Of a DNA stretch of 64,000 bases, positions 50,202 through 59,251 are shown piece after piece. Origin of the DNA: an uncultured Roseovarius sp. (GTDB lineage Bacteria; Pseudomonadota; Alphaproteobacteria; Rhodobacterales; Rhodobacteraceae); the NCBI GenBank assembly GCA_947496175.1, contig CANMBU010000001.1:62001-126000 (forward strand). Reading direction: 5' to 3'. The notes beneath the pieces are model-generated. The model worked only from the letters and a program-made list of their open reading frames with translations. It was not told the DNA's origin and did no database searches. Positions within the stretch are counted from its first letter, which is position 1, and every line of letters begins with the position of its first letter. A program made the translations under genes and the position numbers.

Positions 50202-51488
50202 ATGACCGCCCCTCTTCGTCTTGGGATTGCCGGATTGGGCACTGTTGGCACCGGCGTGGTGAAAATTGTGCGCCAAAAGGCAAACCTGCTGGCACAGCGT
50301 GCAGGACGCGCCATTGAGATAACCGCAGTTTCCGCCCGCTCCCGCGACAAAGATCGCGGCGTGTCGTTGACTGGTTACGCGTGGGAGGATGATCCCGTCA
50401 AACTGGCCACGCGCGACGATGTCGATGTGTTTGTGGAACTCATGGGCGGCTCGGATGGCCCGGCCAAAGCCGCGACCGAGGCGGCTATTGCGGCAGGCAA
50501 AGACGTGGTCACTGCCAACAAAGCGCTGCTTGCCCTGCACGGCAACGCCATCGCAAAAGCTGCTGAAGATGCTGGGCAAGTGCTGCGCTTTGAAGCGGCT
50601 GTTGCGGGCGGCATTCCTGTGATCAAGTCCCTGACCGAAGGTTTGGCCGGCAATGAGATCACCCGCGTCATGGGCGTGATGAACGGCACCTGTAACTATA
50701 TCCTGACCCGCATGCAAAGCGCGGGTTTGCCCTATGACGAGGTCTTTGAGGAAGCCAATCAGCTGGGCTATCTCGAAGCCGACCCCACCCTCGACGTGGG
50801 CGGCATTGATGCCGGGCACAAACTGGCACTACTGGCCTCGATCGCCTTTGGCACGCAGGTGGATTTCGACGGTGTCTCGCTCGAAGGCATTCAGAACATC
50901 ACCATTGAGGACATCCATCAGGCCGCCGATATGGGCTATCGCATCAAGCTTTTGGGCGTCGCACGCAAGACCGGACGCGGGCTGGAACAACGCATGTCCC
51001 CCTGCCTTGTGCCAGACAGCAGCCCTTTGGGTCAGCTCGAAGGCGGCACCAACATGGTCGTGCTCGAAGGCGACGCCGTCGAACAAGTTGTTTTGCGCGG
51101 TCCTGGCGCAGGCATGGGGCCGACTGCCAGCGCGGTTATGGGCGATGTGATGGACATCGCACGCGGATTGCGCATCTCGACTTTTGGCATCCCAGCCAAG
51201 GATCTGGCCGAAACCTCGCCTGCCACCGCCGCAACGCCGGTTCCCTATTACCTGCGCATGGCATTGCATGACAAACCCGGTGCGCTGGCCAAGGTGGCCA
51301 CCGTTCTGGGCAATGCCGGTGTCTCGATCGACCGTATGCGGCAGTACCGCCACGATAATGAAACCGCCCCTGTGCTGATCGTCACGCACAAAACCGCTCC
51401 CGCTGCATTGGACGAAGCCTTAACCGAGATGACCAGCCTGGATGTGCTCACAGGCGCGCCCGTGGCGCTTCGGATCGAAAGCGTTTAA
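50202..51488 (+). CDS. hom: Homoserine dehydrogenase
   Basis: A 428-residue enzyme reducing aspartate semialdehyde to homoserine for threonine and methionine synthesis. The Rossmann motif GIAGLGTVGTGVV is at the N-terminus, the catalytic region includes MNGTCNYILTRM, and a C-terminal ACT domain (ALHDKPGALAKVATVLGNAGVSIDRM) is the threonine-feedback site. GGAG lies seven bases before the ATG at 50202, so I prefer it to the track's start four codons earlier. It is followed by glpX and recJ, with 72 bases before glpX. Confidence 0.96.
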   Translation: MTAPLRLGIAGLGTVGTGVVKIVRQKANLLAQRAGRAIEITAVSARSRDKDRGVSLTGYAWEDDPVKLATRDDVDVFVELMGGSDGPAKAATEAAIAAGKDVVTANKALLALHGNAIAKAAEDAGQVLRFEAAVAGGIPVIKSLTEGLAGNEITRVMGVMNGTCNYILTRMQSAGLPYDEVFEEANQLGYLEADPTLDVGGIDAGHKLALLASIAFGTQVDFDGVSLEGIQNITIEDIHQAADMGYRIKLLGVARKTGRGLEQRMSPCLVPDSSPLGQLEGGTNMVVLEGDAVEQVVLRGPGAGMGPTASAVMGDVMDIARGLRISTFGIPAKDLAETSPATAATPVPYYLRMALHDKPGALAKVATVLGNAGVSIDRMRQYRHDNETAPVLIVTHKTAPAALDEALTEMTSLDVLTGAPVALRIESV

Positions 51489-51560
51489 CCCACCCTTTTC
51501 CTTGTGCAATTGCTGCCTGGCAGCTAATGATTTTCGCGATTTGAGCCCGAAGGAGCTTTT

Positions 51561-52520
51561 ATGACCCAAGACTTTGATGATGCCACGCTCTCGCTGGCTC
51601 TGGCCCGTGTATCAGAGCAGGCCGCGTTGGCCTGCCGCCCGCTGATTGGCCATGGCGACGAGAAAGCAGCCGATCAGGCCGCCGTAAACGCCATGCGCGA
51701 GGAACTGGGCAAGATGGACATCGCGGGCACCGTGGTCATCGGCGAAGGCGAACGCGATGAGGCGCCTATGCTCTATATCGGCGAAGAGGTCGGCAGCGGC
51801 ACAGGCCCAGCCGTCGACATCGCGCTCGATCCGCTGGAAGGCACCACCATCACCGCCAAAGCCATGCCCAACGCGCTGACCGTGATCTCTATGGCCCCGC
51901 GTGGCACGATGCTACACGCGCCGGATGTCTATATGGATAAGCTGGCTATCGGTCCGGGCTACCCCAAAGACGTTGTCTCGCTGGATATGTCGCCCGAAGA
52001 GCGCGTCACAGCCCTGGCCAAGGCCAAAGGCTGCGCGCCATCCGACATCACCGTCTGCGTTCTGGAACGCCCCCGCCACGAAGACACCATCGCAGCCCTG
52101 CGCAGCACGGGGGCCGCCGTCTATCTGATCGGTGATGGCGATGTGGCCGGTGTCATGCATTGCACCGACCCCGAAGCCACCGGCATCGACATGTATATGG
52201 GCTCTGGTGGCGCACCCGAAGGTGTTCTGGCCGCCGGCGCGTTGAAATGCCTGGGCGGACAGATCTGGGGACGGCTCTTGTTCCGCAATGACGACGAGCG
52301 AGGCCGCGCCGCCAAGGCGGGGATCACTGATCTTGACCGGGTCTATAGCCGCGATGAGTTGGTCTCGTCTGATGTCGTTTTTGCCGCCACGGGCGTGACC
52401 CAAGGCTCGCTTGTCGCCGGTTTGAAGCCCGGTGCGGGATATGTTGAGACACAAACGCTTCTCCTGCGTTCGTCCACCGGAGAACGCCGTGTCATGACCT
52501 GCCGCCACCCGGTCGCGTGA
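51561..52520 (+). CDS. glpX: Class II fructose-1,6-bisphosphatase
   Basis: A 319-residue GlpX-type, lithium-sensitive phosphatase of gluconeogenesis. The metal-site elements VIGEGERDEAPMLYIGE and DPLEGTTITAK are intact. Some members also act on sedoheptulose bisphosphate. AAGGAGC precedes the ATG. It is followed by recJ with an overlapping start (GTGA). The hom-glpX-recJ arrangement appears stable in relatives as far as I know. Confidence 0.95.
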   Translation: MTQDFDDATLSLALARVSEQAALACRPLIGHGDEKAADQAAVNAMREELGKMDIAGTVVIGEGERDEAPMLYIGEEVGSGTGPAVDIALDPLEGTTITAKAMPNALTVISMAPRGTMLHAPDVYMDKLAIGPGYPKDVVSLDMSPEERVTALAKAKGCAPSDITVCVLERPRHEDTIAALRSTGAAVYLIGDGDVAGVMHCTDPEATGIDMYMGSGGAPEGVLAAGALKCLGGQIWGRLLFRNDDERGRAAKAGITDLDRVYSRDELVSSDVVFAATGVTQGSLVAGLKPGAGYVETQTLLLRSSTGERRVMTCRHPVA

Positions 52521-54262
52521 CCGGCTTCCTCGGCGTTACTTCTTCCCTGACGGGCCGACAATGGGTTGGCCCCTCTCCCGAGACAGACCGGCTGGCCGAG
52601 GCCATGGCGCAGGCCACCGCCCTGCCCCGCGCTTTGTGCCAGACCCTGAGCCGCCTTGGTGTCTCCAGCGACGCAGCCGAGGCTTATCTTGCGCCCAAGC
52701 TGCGCGATCTGATGCCTGATCCGCGCAGTTTGAAGGATATGGAAGCTGCCGCTGCCCGGTTTTTGCAGGCTGCAGATGCAAAAGAAAAAATCGCTGTTTT
52801 TGCCGATTACGATGTCGATGGCGGCTCTTCCGCCGCGCTTCTCATCGACTGGCTGCGTCAGATGGGACGCATCGCCACCCTCTATGTGCCCGACCGCATC
52901 GACGAAGGCTATGGCCCCAACGCCCCGGCCATGGCCGAACTTGCGGCGACGCATGACCTGATCCTTTGCGTTGATTGCGGCACGCTCAGCCACGATGCGC
53001 TGGCCGCGGCAAAGGGCGCGGATGTGATCGTGCTGGATCACCACCTGGGGGGAGAAACCCTGCCGCCCGCTTTGGCCGTGGTGAACCCCAACCGCCAGGA
53101 CGAGAGCGGCGAGTTGGCCCATCTCTGCGCTGCGGCTGTCGTGTTTCTTATGCTGGTCGAGGCCGGCCGCCAACTGCGTGAGGCAGGCAAGGGAGGCCCC
53201 GACCTTATGGCCTTGCTCGACCTCGTGGCGCTGGCAACGGTCGCAGATGTGGCCCCGCTGCGCGATGTGAACCGCGCGTTTGTGCGCACCGGTCTGTCCG
53301 TGATGGCCAACCGCGCCCGCCCGGGGCTTGTGGCGCTGGCCGACGTGGCCCGGCTTGATGCCGCGCCCAATGCCTATCACCTAGGCTTTGTTCTTGGGCC
53401 GCGCGTGAATGCCGGGGGACGTGTTGGGCGCGCCGATCTGGGGGCGCGTCTTCTGGCATGCAATGACCTTCATGAAGCCAAGTCTCTGGCCGAAAAGCTC
53501 AACGAACTCAATGCGGAACGGCAAGATGTTGAAGCAGGTGTCCGCGCCGCTGCACTGGATCAGGCCGAAGAGCGCGGGCTGGACGCCCCGCTTGTCTGGG
53601 CCGCCGGAGACGGCTGGCATCCCGGGGTTGTCGGCATCGTCGCCTCACGCCTGAAAGAGGCCACCAACCGCCCTGCCATTGTCATCGGCTTCGACGGTGA
53701 TGAAGGCAAAGGTTCGGGGCGCTCAATCTCAGGCGTCGATTTAGGACATGCGATTCAGAAATTGGCCGCAGAGGGGCTTTTGATCAAAGGCGGCGGGCAC
53801 AAAATGGCCGCTGGTCTGACCGTGGCACGAGAAAAACTTGAGGCCGCCATGGACCGGCTCTCCGAGCTTCTGGCGAAACAGGGCGCGGGCCAATCCGGCC
53901 CGGCTGATTTGCGACTGGACGGGTTGCTGATGCCCGGCGGGGCCACAACCGAGCTTGTCGAACAGATTGAGGCCGCTGGCCCTTTCGGCGCAGGCGCGCC
54001 GGGCCCCCGCTATGCCTTTGCTGACCAAGGTATCAGCTTTGCCAAACGCGTGGGTGACAGCCATCTCAAACTGCGCTTTGGCGACGGCACCGGCCCAAGC
54101 CTCGACGCCATTGCCTTTGGGGCGTTTGACGGCCCACTGGGGCAAGCTCTGGAACAACATGGCGGTGCGCGCTTCCACCTCGCCGGACGACTGGACATCA
54201 ACACCTGGGGTGGCCGCCAGACCGTGCAACTGCGGCTGGAAGATGCTGCGCCTGTCGGATAA
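52517..54262 (+). CDS. recJ: Single-stranded-DNA-specific exonuclease RecJ
   Basis: A 581-residue 5'-3' exonuclease acting in recombination and mismatch repair. Motif I holds the metal Asp residues 97, 99 and 101 (DYDVDG), and the DHH signature is in VLDHHLGG. The DHHA1 domain (GAGAPGPRYAF) follows. The start is a GTG that overlaps the glpX stop. Length and domains are normal. The tRNA-Glu gene comes 104 bases downstream, so recJ is the last gene of the operon. Confidence 0.96.
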   Translation: MTGFLGVTSSLTGRQWVGPSPETDRLAEAMAQATALPRALCQTLSRLGVSSDAAEAYLAPKLRDLMPDPRSLKDMEAAAARFLQAADAKEKIAVFADYDVDGGSSAALLIDWLRQMGRIATLYVPDRIDEGYGPNAPAMAELAATHDLILCVDCGTLSHDALAAAKGADVIVLDHHLGGETLPPALAVVNPNRQDESGELAHLCAAAVVFLMLVEAGRQLREAGKGGPDLMALLDLVALATVADVAPLRDVNRAFVRTGLSVMANRARPGLVALADVARLDAAPNAYHLGFVLGPRVNAGGRVGRADLGARLLACNDLHEAKSLAEKLNELNAERQDVEAGVRAAALDQAEERGLDAPLVWAAGDGWHPGVVGIVASRLKEATNRPAIVIGFDGDEGKGSGRSISGVDLGHAIQKLAAEGLLIKGGGHKMAAGLTVAREKLEAAMDRLSELLAKQGAGQSGPADLRLDGLLMPGGATTELVEQIEAAGPFGAGAPGPRYAFADQGISFAKRVGDSHLKLRFGDGTGPSLDAIAFGAFDGPLGQALEQHGGARFHLAGRLDINTWGGRQTVQLRLEDAAPVG

Positions 54263-54366
54263 GGCACTGCAAAGTATAGGCGCTCATCCCGCAGAGGTAA
54301 GATTCTGCAATTTGCCCCTTGCGCAACGGCCCGGTTTTCCCTAGGAAACGCCTCACGCCAAGGCAT

Positions 54367-54441
54367 GGCCCGTTCGTCTATCGGTTAGGACGCCAGGTTT
54401 TCAACCTGGAAAGAGGGGTTCGATTCCCCTACGGGCTGCCA
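54367..54441 (+). tRNA. tRNA-Glu (anticodon TTC)
   Basis: 75 bases including an encoded CCA. Acceptor stem GGCCCGT pairs with ACGGGCT (first pair G·U), the anticodon stem CCAGG/CCTGG encloses the loop TTTTCAA with anticodon TTC at 54400-54402, and the T arm is GGGGTTCGATTCCCC. The discriminator base is G. It is not followed by an integrase gene. Confidence 0.97.
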
Positions 54442-54816
54442 AACCCTCCCAAACCATTTTAATCATTCACTTTTTGAGGGCTATCATCCTCCAATACAGG
54501 CATAAGATGGTCCAAAAAGGCGTGCTTAAGGTCCAAACCACCTCACCGGGCAAGGCAATTTATGGGCCGACCTCATCAGAACGACACGGATCTATCGATA
54601 AAGCGCTGCCCTCGCTCCAAGATCGGCAATGACACATACAGTTTTTTTCCAATCACAGCTAAGGCGCAGTTGAAAGGCCCATTGGCTTGGGGCCTGTGAA
54701 ACTCAAAGCTACCAGCTTGCGTATATCCTTTATACACTGGTCGCATATAACGGGGAATTTATGCGCCCTGGCAGTGCTTTTGATGTGGAGATCGGCCCAA
54801 CTATGAGGGACCTCAG
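54442..54816. other. Geneless stretch after tRNA-Glu
   Basis: 375 bases between the tRNA and the MATE gene. No integrase, RNA gene or clear terminator was seen. A short dyad GTATA-TCCTT-TATAC at 54721-54735 lies about 80 bases before the MATE start and may be a promoter-region operator. A 41-codon ORF from 54507 has no recognisable product. Confidence 0.5.
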
Positions 54817-56235
54817 ATGACGACCGGGAGCAACGCGAAATTTACGACCGGCAGTGTCATGCGGCACGTTACGGTTTCCTCTTTCACGGCCAGCATTGGC
54901 CTGATGGCGATCTATGCGGTCGATCTGATTGACCTGATTTTCATCTCGATGCTCGGGCACGAGGAGATGGCCGCTGCGGCGGGCTATGCCAGCGCTTTGA
55001 TGTTCTTTACCAGCGCAATCAATATTGGCCTGTCGGTTGCGGCGGGCGTTTTGGTGTCACGCTCGATCGGCGAGGAGGATGAGCTGGAGGCCCGCGAATA
55101 CGCCACAAGCACCGCGATGCTTGTTATGCTGACCGGGATTGCCATTCCTCTGATTTTATTGATTAATGTCGAATTTTTCGTGGGCCTTCTCGGGGCCACG
55201 GGTGAGGTGGCTGAGCTGGCGGCAACCTATCTTTGGATTGTTGTGCCATTCACTTGGGTATCAGGCCTGTCGATGGTCACGGTCGCATCGCTCAGATGCT
55301 ACGGTGAGCATCGGTTGGCGATGTACCCATCCCTTTTCGGGGCGCTGACCAATGCGGTGCTTGATCCGATTTTCATCTTCGCGCTTGGCATGGGTCTGCC
55401 GGGCGCAGCATGGGCCACAGTCGCAGCGCGGTTCGTCACGCTGGGCCTTGCCCTTTATCCCGCGTTGCGCAAACACAATGCGTTTGTCCGCCCTAACTTG
55501 CGCTTGCTCTGGCGTGATCTTCAGACGGTGACACATTTCGCCAGCCGGGCCGTGCTGGCCAGTGTGGCAACACCCATTGGCACGGCGATCGTGACACGCG
55601 AAATGTCGAAATTCGGGTCTGAGGCCGTGGCCGGGATGGCCGTGATCGGGAGAATGACGCCAGTGGCCTTCTCGGTCATTTGGGCTCTGTCGGGCGCCAT
55701 CGGGCCAATCATCGGACAGAATTTCGGGGCCGGCCATGTGGACCGGGTCAGACGCGCCTATCTCGATGCCATCAAGTTTGTTGCGATCTATGTGGTCTGT
55801 GTGACCATGATTTTGTTGGCCTTCCGGGGTCCGGTTGCTGATCTTTTCAATGCCGCGAACCTGACAAGGGAGTTAATTTTCCTCTACTGCTTTCCCATTG
55901 CGCTCTCGTCGTTCTTCAGTGGCGCCGTCTTTGTGGCGAGTGCGTCGTTCAATACGCTGGGTCGCCCGTCTTATTCGACCTGGTTGAATTGGGGGCAGAA
56001 CACCCTGGGCACATGGCCGTTTGTCGTCGCCGGTGGCGTCTTGATGGGGGCGCAGGGCGTTTTGATCGGACAGGCGCTTGGCAGCGTCATTTTTGCCTCA
56101 ATCGCGATTGTGTTGGGCTGGCGGCTGATCAAGAATCCGCCGCAGGAAAACATGCGCCATCGCAGCCACAGCGCGCTTTTTGGTCATGGCAGCCTCATTG
56201 CCCATACCCTCCAGAAACATATGGACGGCAAATGA
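54817..56235 (+). CDS. MATE-family multidrug/small-molecule efflux transporter
   Basis: A 472-residue inner-membrane transporter of the MATE family with about twelve helices in two MatE halves. The N-terminal motif AVDLIDLIFISMLGHEEMAAAAGYA and the central IIGQNFGAGHVDRVRRAY are typical. It exports cationic drugs or metabolites using a sodium or proton gradient. GAGGG precedes the ATG. It is not coupled to another gene; the cyclic-nucleotide-binding gene starts 115 bases downstream. Confidence 0.92.
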   Translation: MTTGSNAKFTTGSVMRHVTVSSFTASIGLMAIYAVDLIDLIFISMLGHEEMAAAAGYASALMFFTSAINIGLSVAAGVLVSRSIGEEDELEAREYATSTAMLVMLTGIAIPLILLINVEFFVGLLGATGEVAELAATYLWIVVPFTWVSGLSMVTVASLRCYGEHRLAMYPSLFGALTNAVLDPIFIFALGMGLPGAAWATVAARFVTLGLALYPALRKHNAFVRPNLRLLWRDLQTVTHFASRAVLASVATPIGTAIVTREMSKFGSEAVAGMAVIGRMTPVAFSVIWALSGAIGPIIGQNFGAGHVDRVRRAYLDAIKFVAIYVVCVTMILLAFRGPVADLFNAANLTRELIFLYCFPIALSSFFSGAVFVASASFNTLGRPSYSTWLNWGQNTLGTWPFVVAGGVLMGAQGVLIGQALGSVIFASIAIVLGWRLIKNPPQENMRHRSHSALFGHGSLIAHTLQKHMDGK

Positions 56236-56350
56236 CGCTGACGCCGACAAAAACTGTACAATTTTGCAGGGACGCGGCAACAAGACCTGAGCGATTTGCC
56301 AAATCCCTGATCTGATTTTGGTTCAGCTGGCGCCTTAGGAGAGTAAGCCA

Positions 56351-56974
56351 ATGGAATCCATCACCACACACCATATCATTGAAGCCGTTGGCTGGCTCGC
56401 AGTTGCCTTCAAGTTGGCGACGTTTTCGATGAATTCGATGATCTGGCTGCGTGTCCTCGTGATTTTGTCGTCGGTCTGCTTCATTATCTATAGCGCAGTG
56501 TTTCAGATCTGGCCGCTTCTGGCGATTGAGGTCATCCTGCTCGCCATCAACACCTACCGGCTCTATGAACTCATCGCACTTCGCAGACTGGTGACGCATA
56601 TGACGGACGAGTCCGAAGCTGATTTCTCCGCGGCTATGGCCTATGGCAAAAGACGGGACATCGAGGCGGGTGATGTCCTTTTCGAAAAGGGTGATGCGGT
56701 TGACTGCATGTATTACCTGGCCGAGGGGCTCGTCGAAATCGAAGGGCAGAATGTGACTGTCCCTGCGGGCAATATCTTTGGCGAAATGGCGTTCTTCAAC
56801 AGCAGTGCTGAGCGCATGGCGACGGTGCGGTGCGTAGAGGATACGGTTGTCTACGAAGTCAATGAGAAACGCTTTACGCGGTTGCAGTATGAAGACCCTA
56901 AATTTGCCATGTCCGTGATGCGCCTCGTCACCAAACGGCTCGTGGCCAACGCCGCACAAACGCAAGAGGCGTAG
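56351..56974 (+). CDS. Membrane protein with Popeye-like layout and cyclic-nucleotide-binding domain
   Basis: A 207-residue protein. Three predicted membrane helices (about 12-25, 31-51 and 53-70) are followed by a cytoplasmic cyclic-nucleotide-binding domain (about 90-195). The phosphate-binding cassette FGEMAFFNSSAERMATV has Glu145 and Arg155 in the expected places, so cAMP or cGMP binding is plausible. The layout (three helices plus one CNB domain) is that of eukaryotic Popeye proteins. TAGGAG precedes the ATG. Next to an adenylate cyclase, HD phosphohydrolase and DUF3095 protein, it is likely an effector of the same signal. Confidence 0.85.
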   Translation: MESITTHHIIEAVGWLAVAFKLATFSMNSMIWLRVLVILSSVCFIIYSAVFQIWPLLAIEVILLAINTYRLYELIALRRLVTHMTDESEADFSAAMAYGKRRDIEAGDVLFEKGDAVDCMYYLAEGLVEIEGQNVTVPAGNIFGEMAFFNSSAERMATVRCVEDTVVYEVNEKRFTRLQYEDPKFAMSVMRLVTKRLVANAAQTQEA

Positions 56975-57012
56975 CTGATGCAAAGCCAGGCGGCATCGTG
57001 ATCCGGTGCGCC

Positions 57013-57864
57013 TTACGGGCCAGAGAACGGTCCGGGTGTGTTTTCTCCGCCTGAGGCTTGGGACACATGGCTGTGGAGTTGTTCAATCAACCCTCTGCCG
57101 TCCTTCGTTTGCTGCAAATGCTCAAGCGCCGGGCCAATGAGTGGCTCTACCTGTTCATGGAAAAAGCTTGGAAAATGCTCGACCAAATCCATGGGGGAGT
57201 TGAAACCAAGCTCATGCGCAAAACCGGTTTCCAGGAATTCTTGATACAGCGCGCTTACTTTGGAAAAATAGCGAGGATCAGCAATTTGACCAATGAGGTC
57301 CGCGGCCCGCACCAGCGCCGGTTCGCTGTCAAACGACTGATAAGCTGGATCATCCGGCACCGGGAAACGCGTGTATTCGATCGCCTGTGCGATACGCTCT
57401 GCGTCTACGAAATCATGATCCGCAAAACGGTGACGGGCATAGATCTTGCCGCGGTCCACGTGGTAGGGCGCAAGGGAGGCATCCGTGGCCCCGCGCGGCG
57501 GGCTGACCTGCTCTCCTGCATCGTTGATCACCATCGCATGTAGTGTGTCACCCTCACATACGCCACGTGTGAAACCGATATCATGGAGCAAAAGCGCCAC
57601 GATGTAGTGCAGCCAATCTTCCGGGAGCACAGCGCTCGTTTTCTGCTTGCCAAGGATGATCTGCTGACCTGTCAGCGTGACAAGCATCGTGTGCTCTGCA
57701 TTGTGATAGGGTGCATCGCTGGCACCGATCCGGTTCAGGCTCTCGCGCGCCACGTCATTTAAGAAATCCGCGAAGTGTGGCTTTTGTTTCGGAAAGGCTT
57801 GCAGGTACGTTTCAGCAAGATGATCGCCAAAAGCAGCGGTCACCACTGCGGCGGGATTGAACAT
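57013..57864 (-). CDS. HD-domain metal-dependent phosphohydrolase
   Basis: A 283-residue HD-superfamily protein. The metal ligands appear in YHNAEHT (His54, His58), LLHDIGF (His94, Asp95) and AADLIGQ. HD enzymes hydrolyse phosphate esters of nucleotides; those near cyclases are often phosphodiesterases. It is cytoplasmic, with no signal peptide. It runs on the same strand as the DUF3095 and cyclase genes (135 bases after DUF3095) and converges on the membrane CNB gene. That it breaks down the cyclase product is an inference. Confidence 0.85.
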   Translation of the reverse strand: MFNPAAVVTAAFGDHLAETYLQAFPKQKPHFADFLNDVARESLNRIGASDAPYHNAEHTMLVTLTGQQIILGKQKTSAVLPEDWLHYIVALLLHDIGFTRGVCEGDTLHAMVINDAGEQVSPPRGATDASLAPYHVDRGKIYARHRFADHDFVDAERIAQAIEYTRFPVPDDPAYQSFDSEPALVRAADLIGQIADPRYFSKVSALYQEFLETGFAHELGFNSPMDLVEHFPSFFHEQVEPLIGPALEHLQQTKDGRGLIEQLHSHVSQASGGENTPGPFSGP

Positions 57865-57999
57865 TATTGCATCCCCAACATCGCTGAAAAGCCCTGAGTC
57901 AGTTTAGGCATAAGCTGTGGTCTTATCAACCAGACCAGACGTTCAACCGGGCCTGCCTGCTTCAATGTGAACAGATGTGAGGCCTTCACTCCCATCACG

Positions 58000-59136
58000 T
58001 CAGACTTTCAAAAACCGTGACGCTGCGGTGTACCCACCAGAGGCCCCATCAACGAAATGAACATGATTGTCCTCCATGATAGAGGGCACAATGCAAGTCA
58101 GCATGGCCTCGGACTGAGTATGTAGGCCAAACTGGATAATCCCGTCTTGCGCACCTTCTTCGAGCAAAGACCGCAAATCCGCTTCGGTTTCAGCGTCGCA
58201 ATCCAGCGTCATTTTGAGCCCGTCCTCGAATTTTCGAAAATCAGCGTTTTCCCCAACGATGCGACGATATCTGCGGGCATCAAAGCCTCTGACCTTGAGC
58301 CCGGTTTTAATGAGCACCCAGGCGACAAAACTCTCAAACAACGCCTTCCGACGCGCTTTGCCCAGCGATCCTGCCCCGCGCTGTGCGTGCGCCTCAAGCG
58401 TGGCGCCTGCAGGAGGCCACGAAACGCCCGGACCTTCCTTTGCGGACGGGTGGCCGAAGGACTCCAGGCGATTTGTCCGGTCAAGCACGCGCGAAACGAA
58501 TTCGGTGAATTTCGGCCAAGGGACATCGGCGTGCGGCATTACGATCATTGACAGGATGACACCATTTTTGCTGGGCATGTGGCTCCACCGGCAAGACAAC
58601 CCGGTTAGATCCGGCTGCGCCCCCTGGCTCGCCTCAGCAATCGGGTGATTGCCTGCTTTCATTTGCGTTTCCGCCCAGTTGAGCCCACCGCCGGTAAACA
58701 TCGCGTAGTCGACGCCTTCTGAGGCTTGGAACCGGGCGACCTTCACGTCAAACCCCGCTGCGCGAATGTGTGAAACGGGCACCATGCCGACGCGCAGGTG
58801 CATTTCAAATTCTTCCTGCGCCCAGAGCTTCACCGCAGCCAATGCATCGCTCGCGCGGTCCTTCCAAGAAGGCGGAACAGCAAAGCTTGCGCCATCACCG
58901 CCGAAAATATACGGGAAACAAGCCCCGCTATGCACATTGATTTGGGCCGAAATCACAGCGGCCCCGACCATGTTCACCGTTTTGTATTTTCCGTTTTGGA
59001 CGGCTTCGGTTGAACCCTTGACGTCGGACGTTCCGATCCACCAGTCGTCGGGCAAAGGGGAATAATGCCCCTCGTCGGACATGTCGGCGAAATCAGCGAA
59101 TTTGGGTAAACCTTCGTAAAATGAGAAGTCGGTCAT
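58000..59136 (-). CDS. DUF3095 protein, divergent cyclase-like
   Basis: A 378-residue protein of the family I know as DUF3095. The segments TSDVKGSTEAV and FGGDGASFAVP resemble the two metal-binding Asp loops of class III cyclases (here Asp38 and Asp81), so the fold looks like a divergent nucleotidyl cyclase. I cannot see the transition-state Asn and Arg. Start: ATG at 59136 (MTDFSFYEGL); the track's start is 26 codons earlier. It lies 115 bases after the adenylate cyclase on the same strand and probably belongs to the same signalling set. Confidence 0.8.
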   Translation of the reverse strand: MTDFSFYEGLPKFADFADMSDEGHYSPLPDDWWIGTSDVKGSTEAVQNGKYKTVNMVGAAVISAQINVHSGACFPYIFGGDGASFAVPPSWKDRASDALAAVKLWAQEEFEMHLRVGMVPVSHIRAAGFDVKVARFQASEGVDYAMFTGGGLNWAETQMKAGNHPIAEASQGAQPDLTGLSCRWSHMPSKNGVILSMIVMPHADVPWPKFTEFVSRVLDRTNRLESFGHPSAKEGPGVSWPPAGATLEAHAQRGAGSLGKARRKALFESFVAWVLIKTGLKVRGFDARRYRRIVGENADFRKFEDGLKMTLDCDAETEADLRSLLEEGAQDGIIQFGLHTQSEAMLTCIVPSIMEDNHVHFVDGASGGYTAASRFLKV

Positions 59137-59251
59137 TACATTGCCCATATTGCAACATAACGCTCTTGCAGAGCTGAGCCTAGAGCATTCACACCCAATG
59201 CCCTCAGGCTTCACAGTCCCTTACGTCGCTGGCCAGACCTTCCGTCTTTGC

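Noticed and set aside
54367-54816. A tRNA-Glu integration site with a mobile element
   Set aside because: There is no integrase, no repeat of the tRNA 3' end and no change in gene type after the tRNA; only a quiet spacer.
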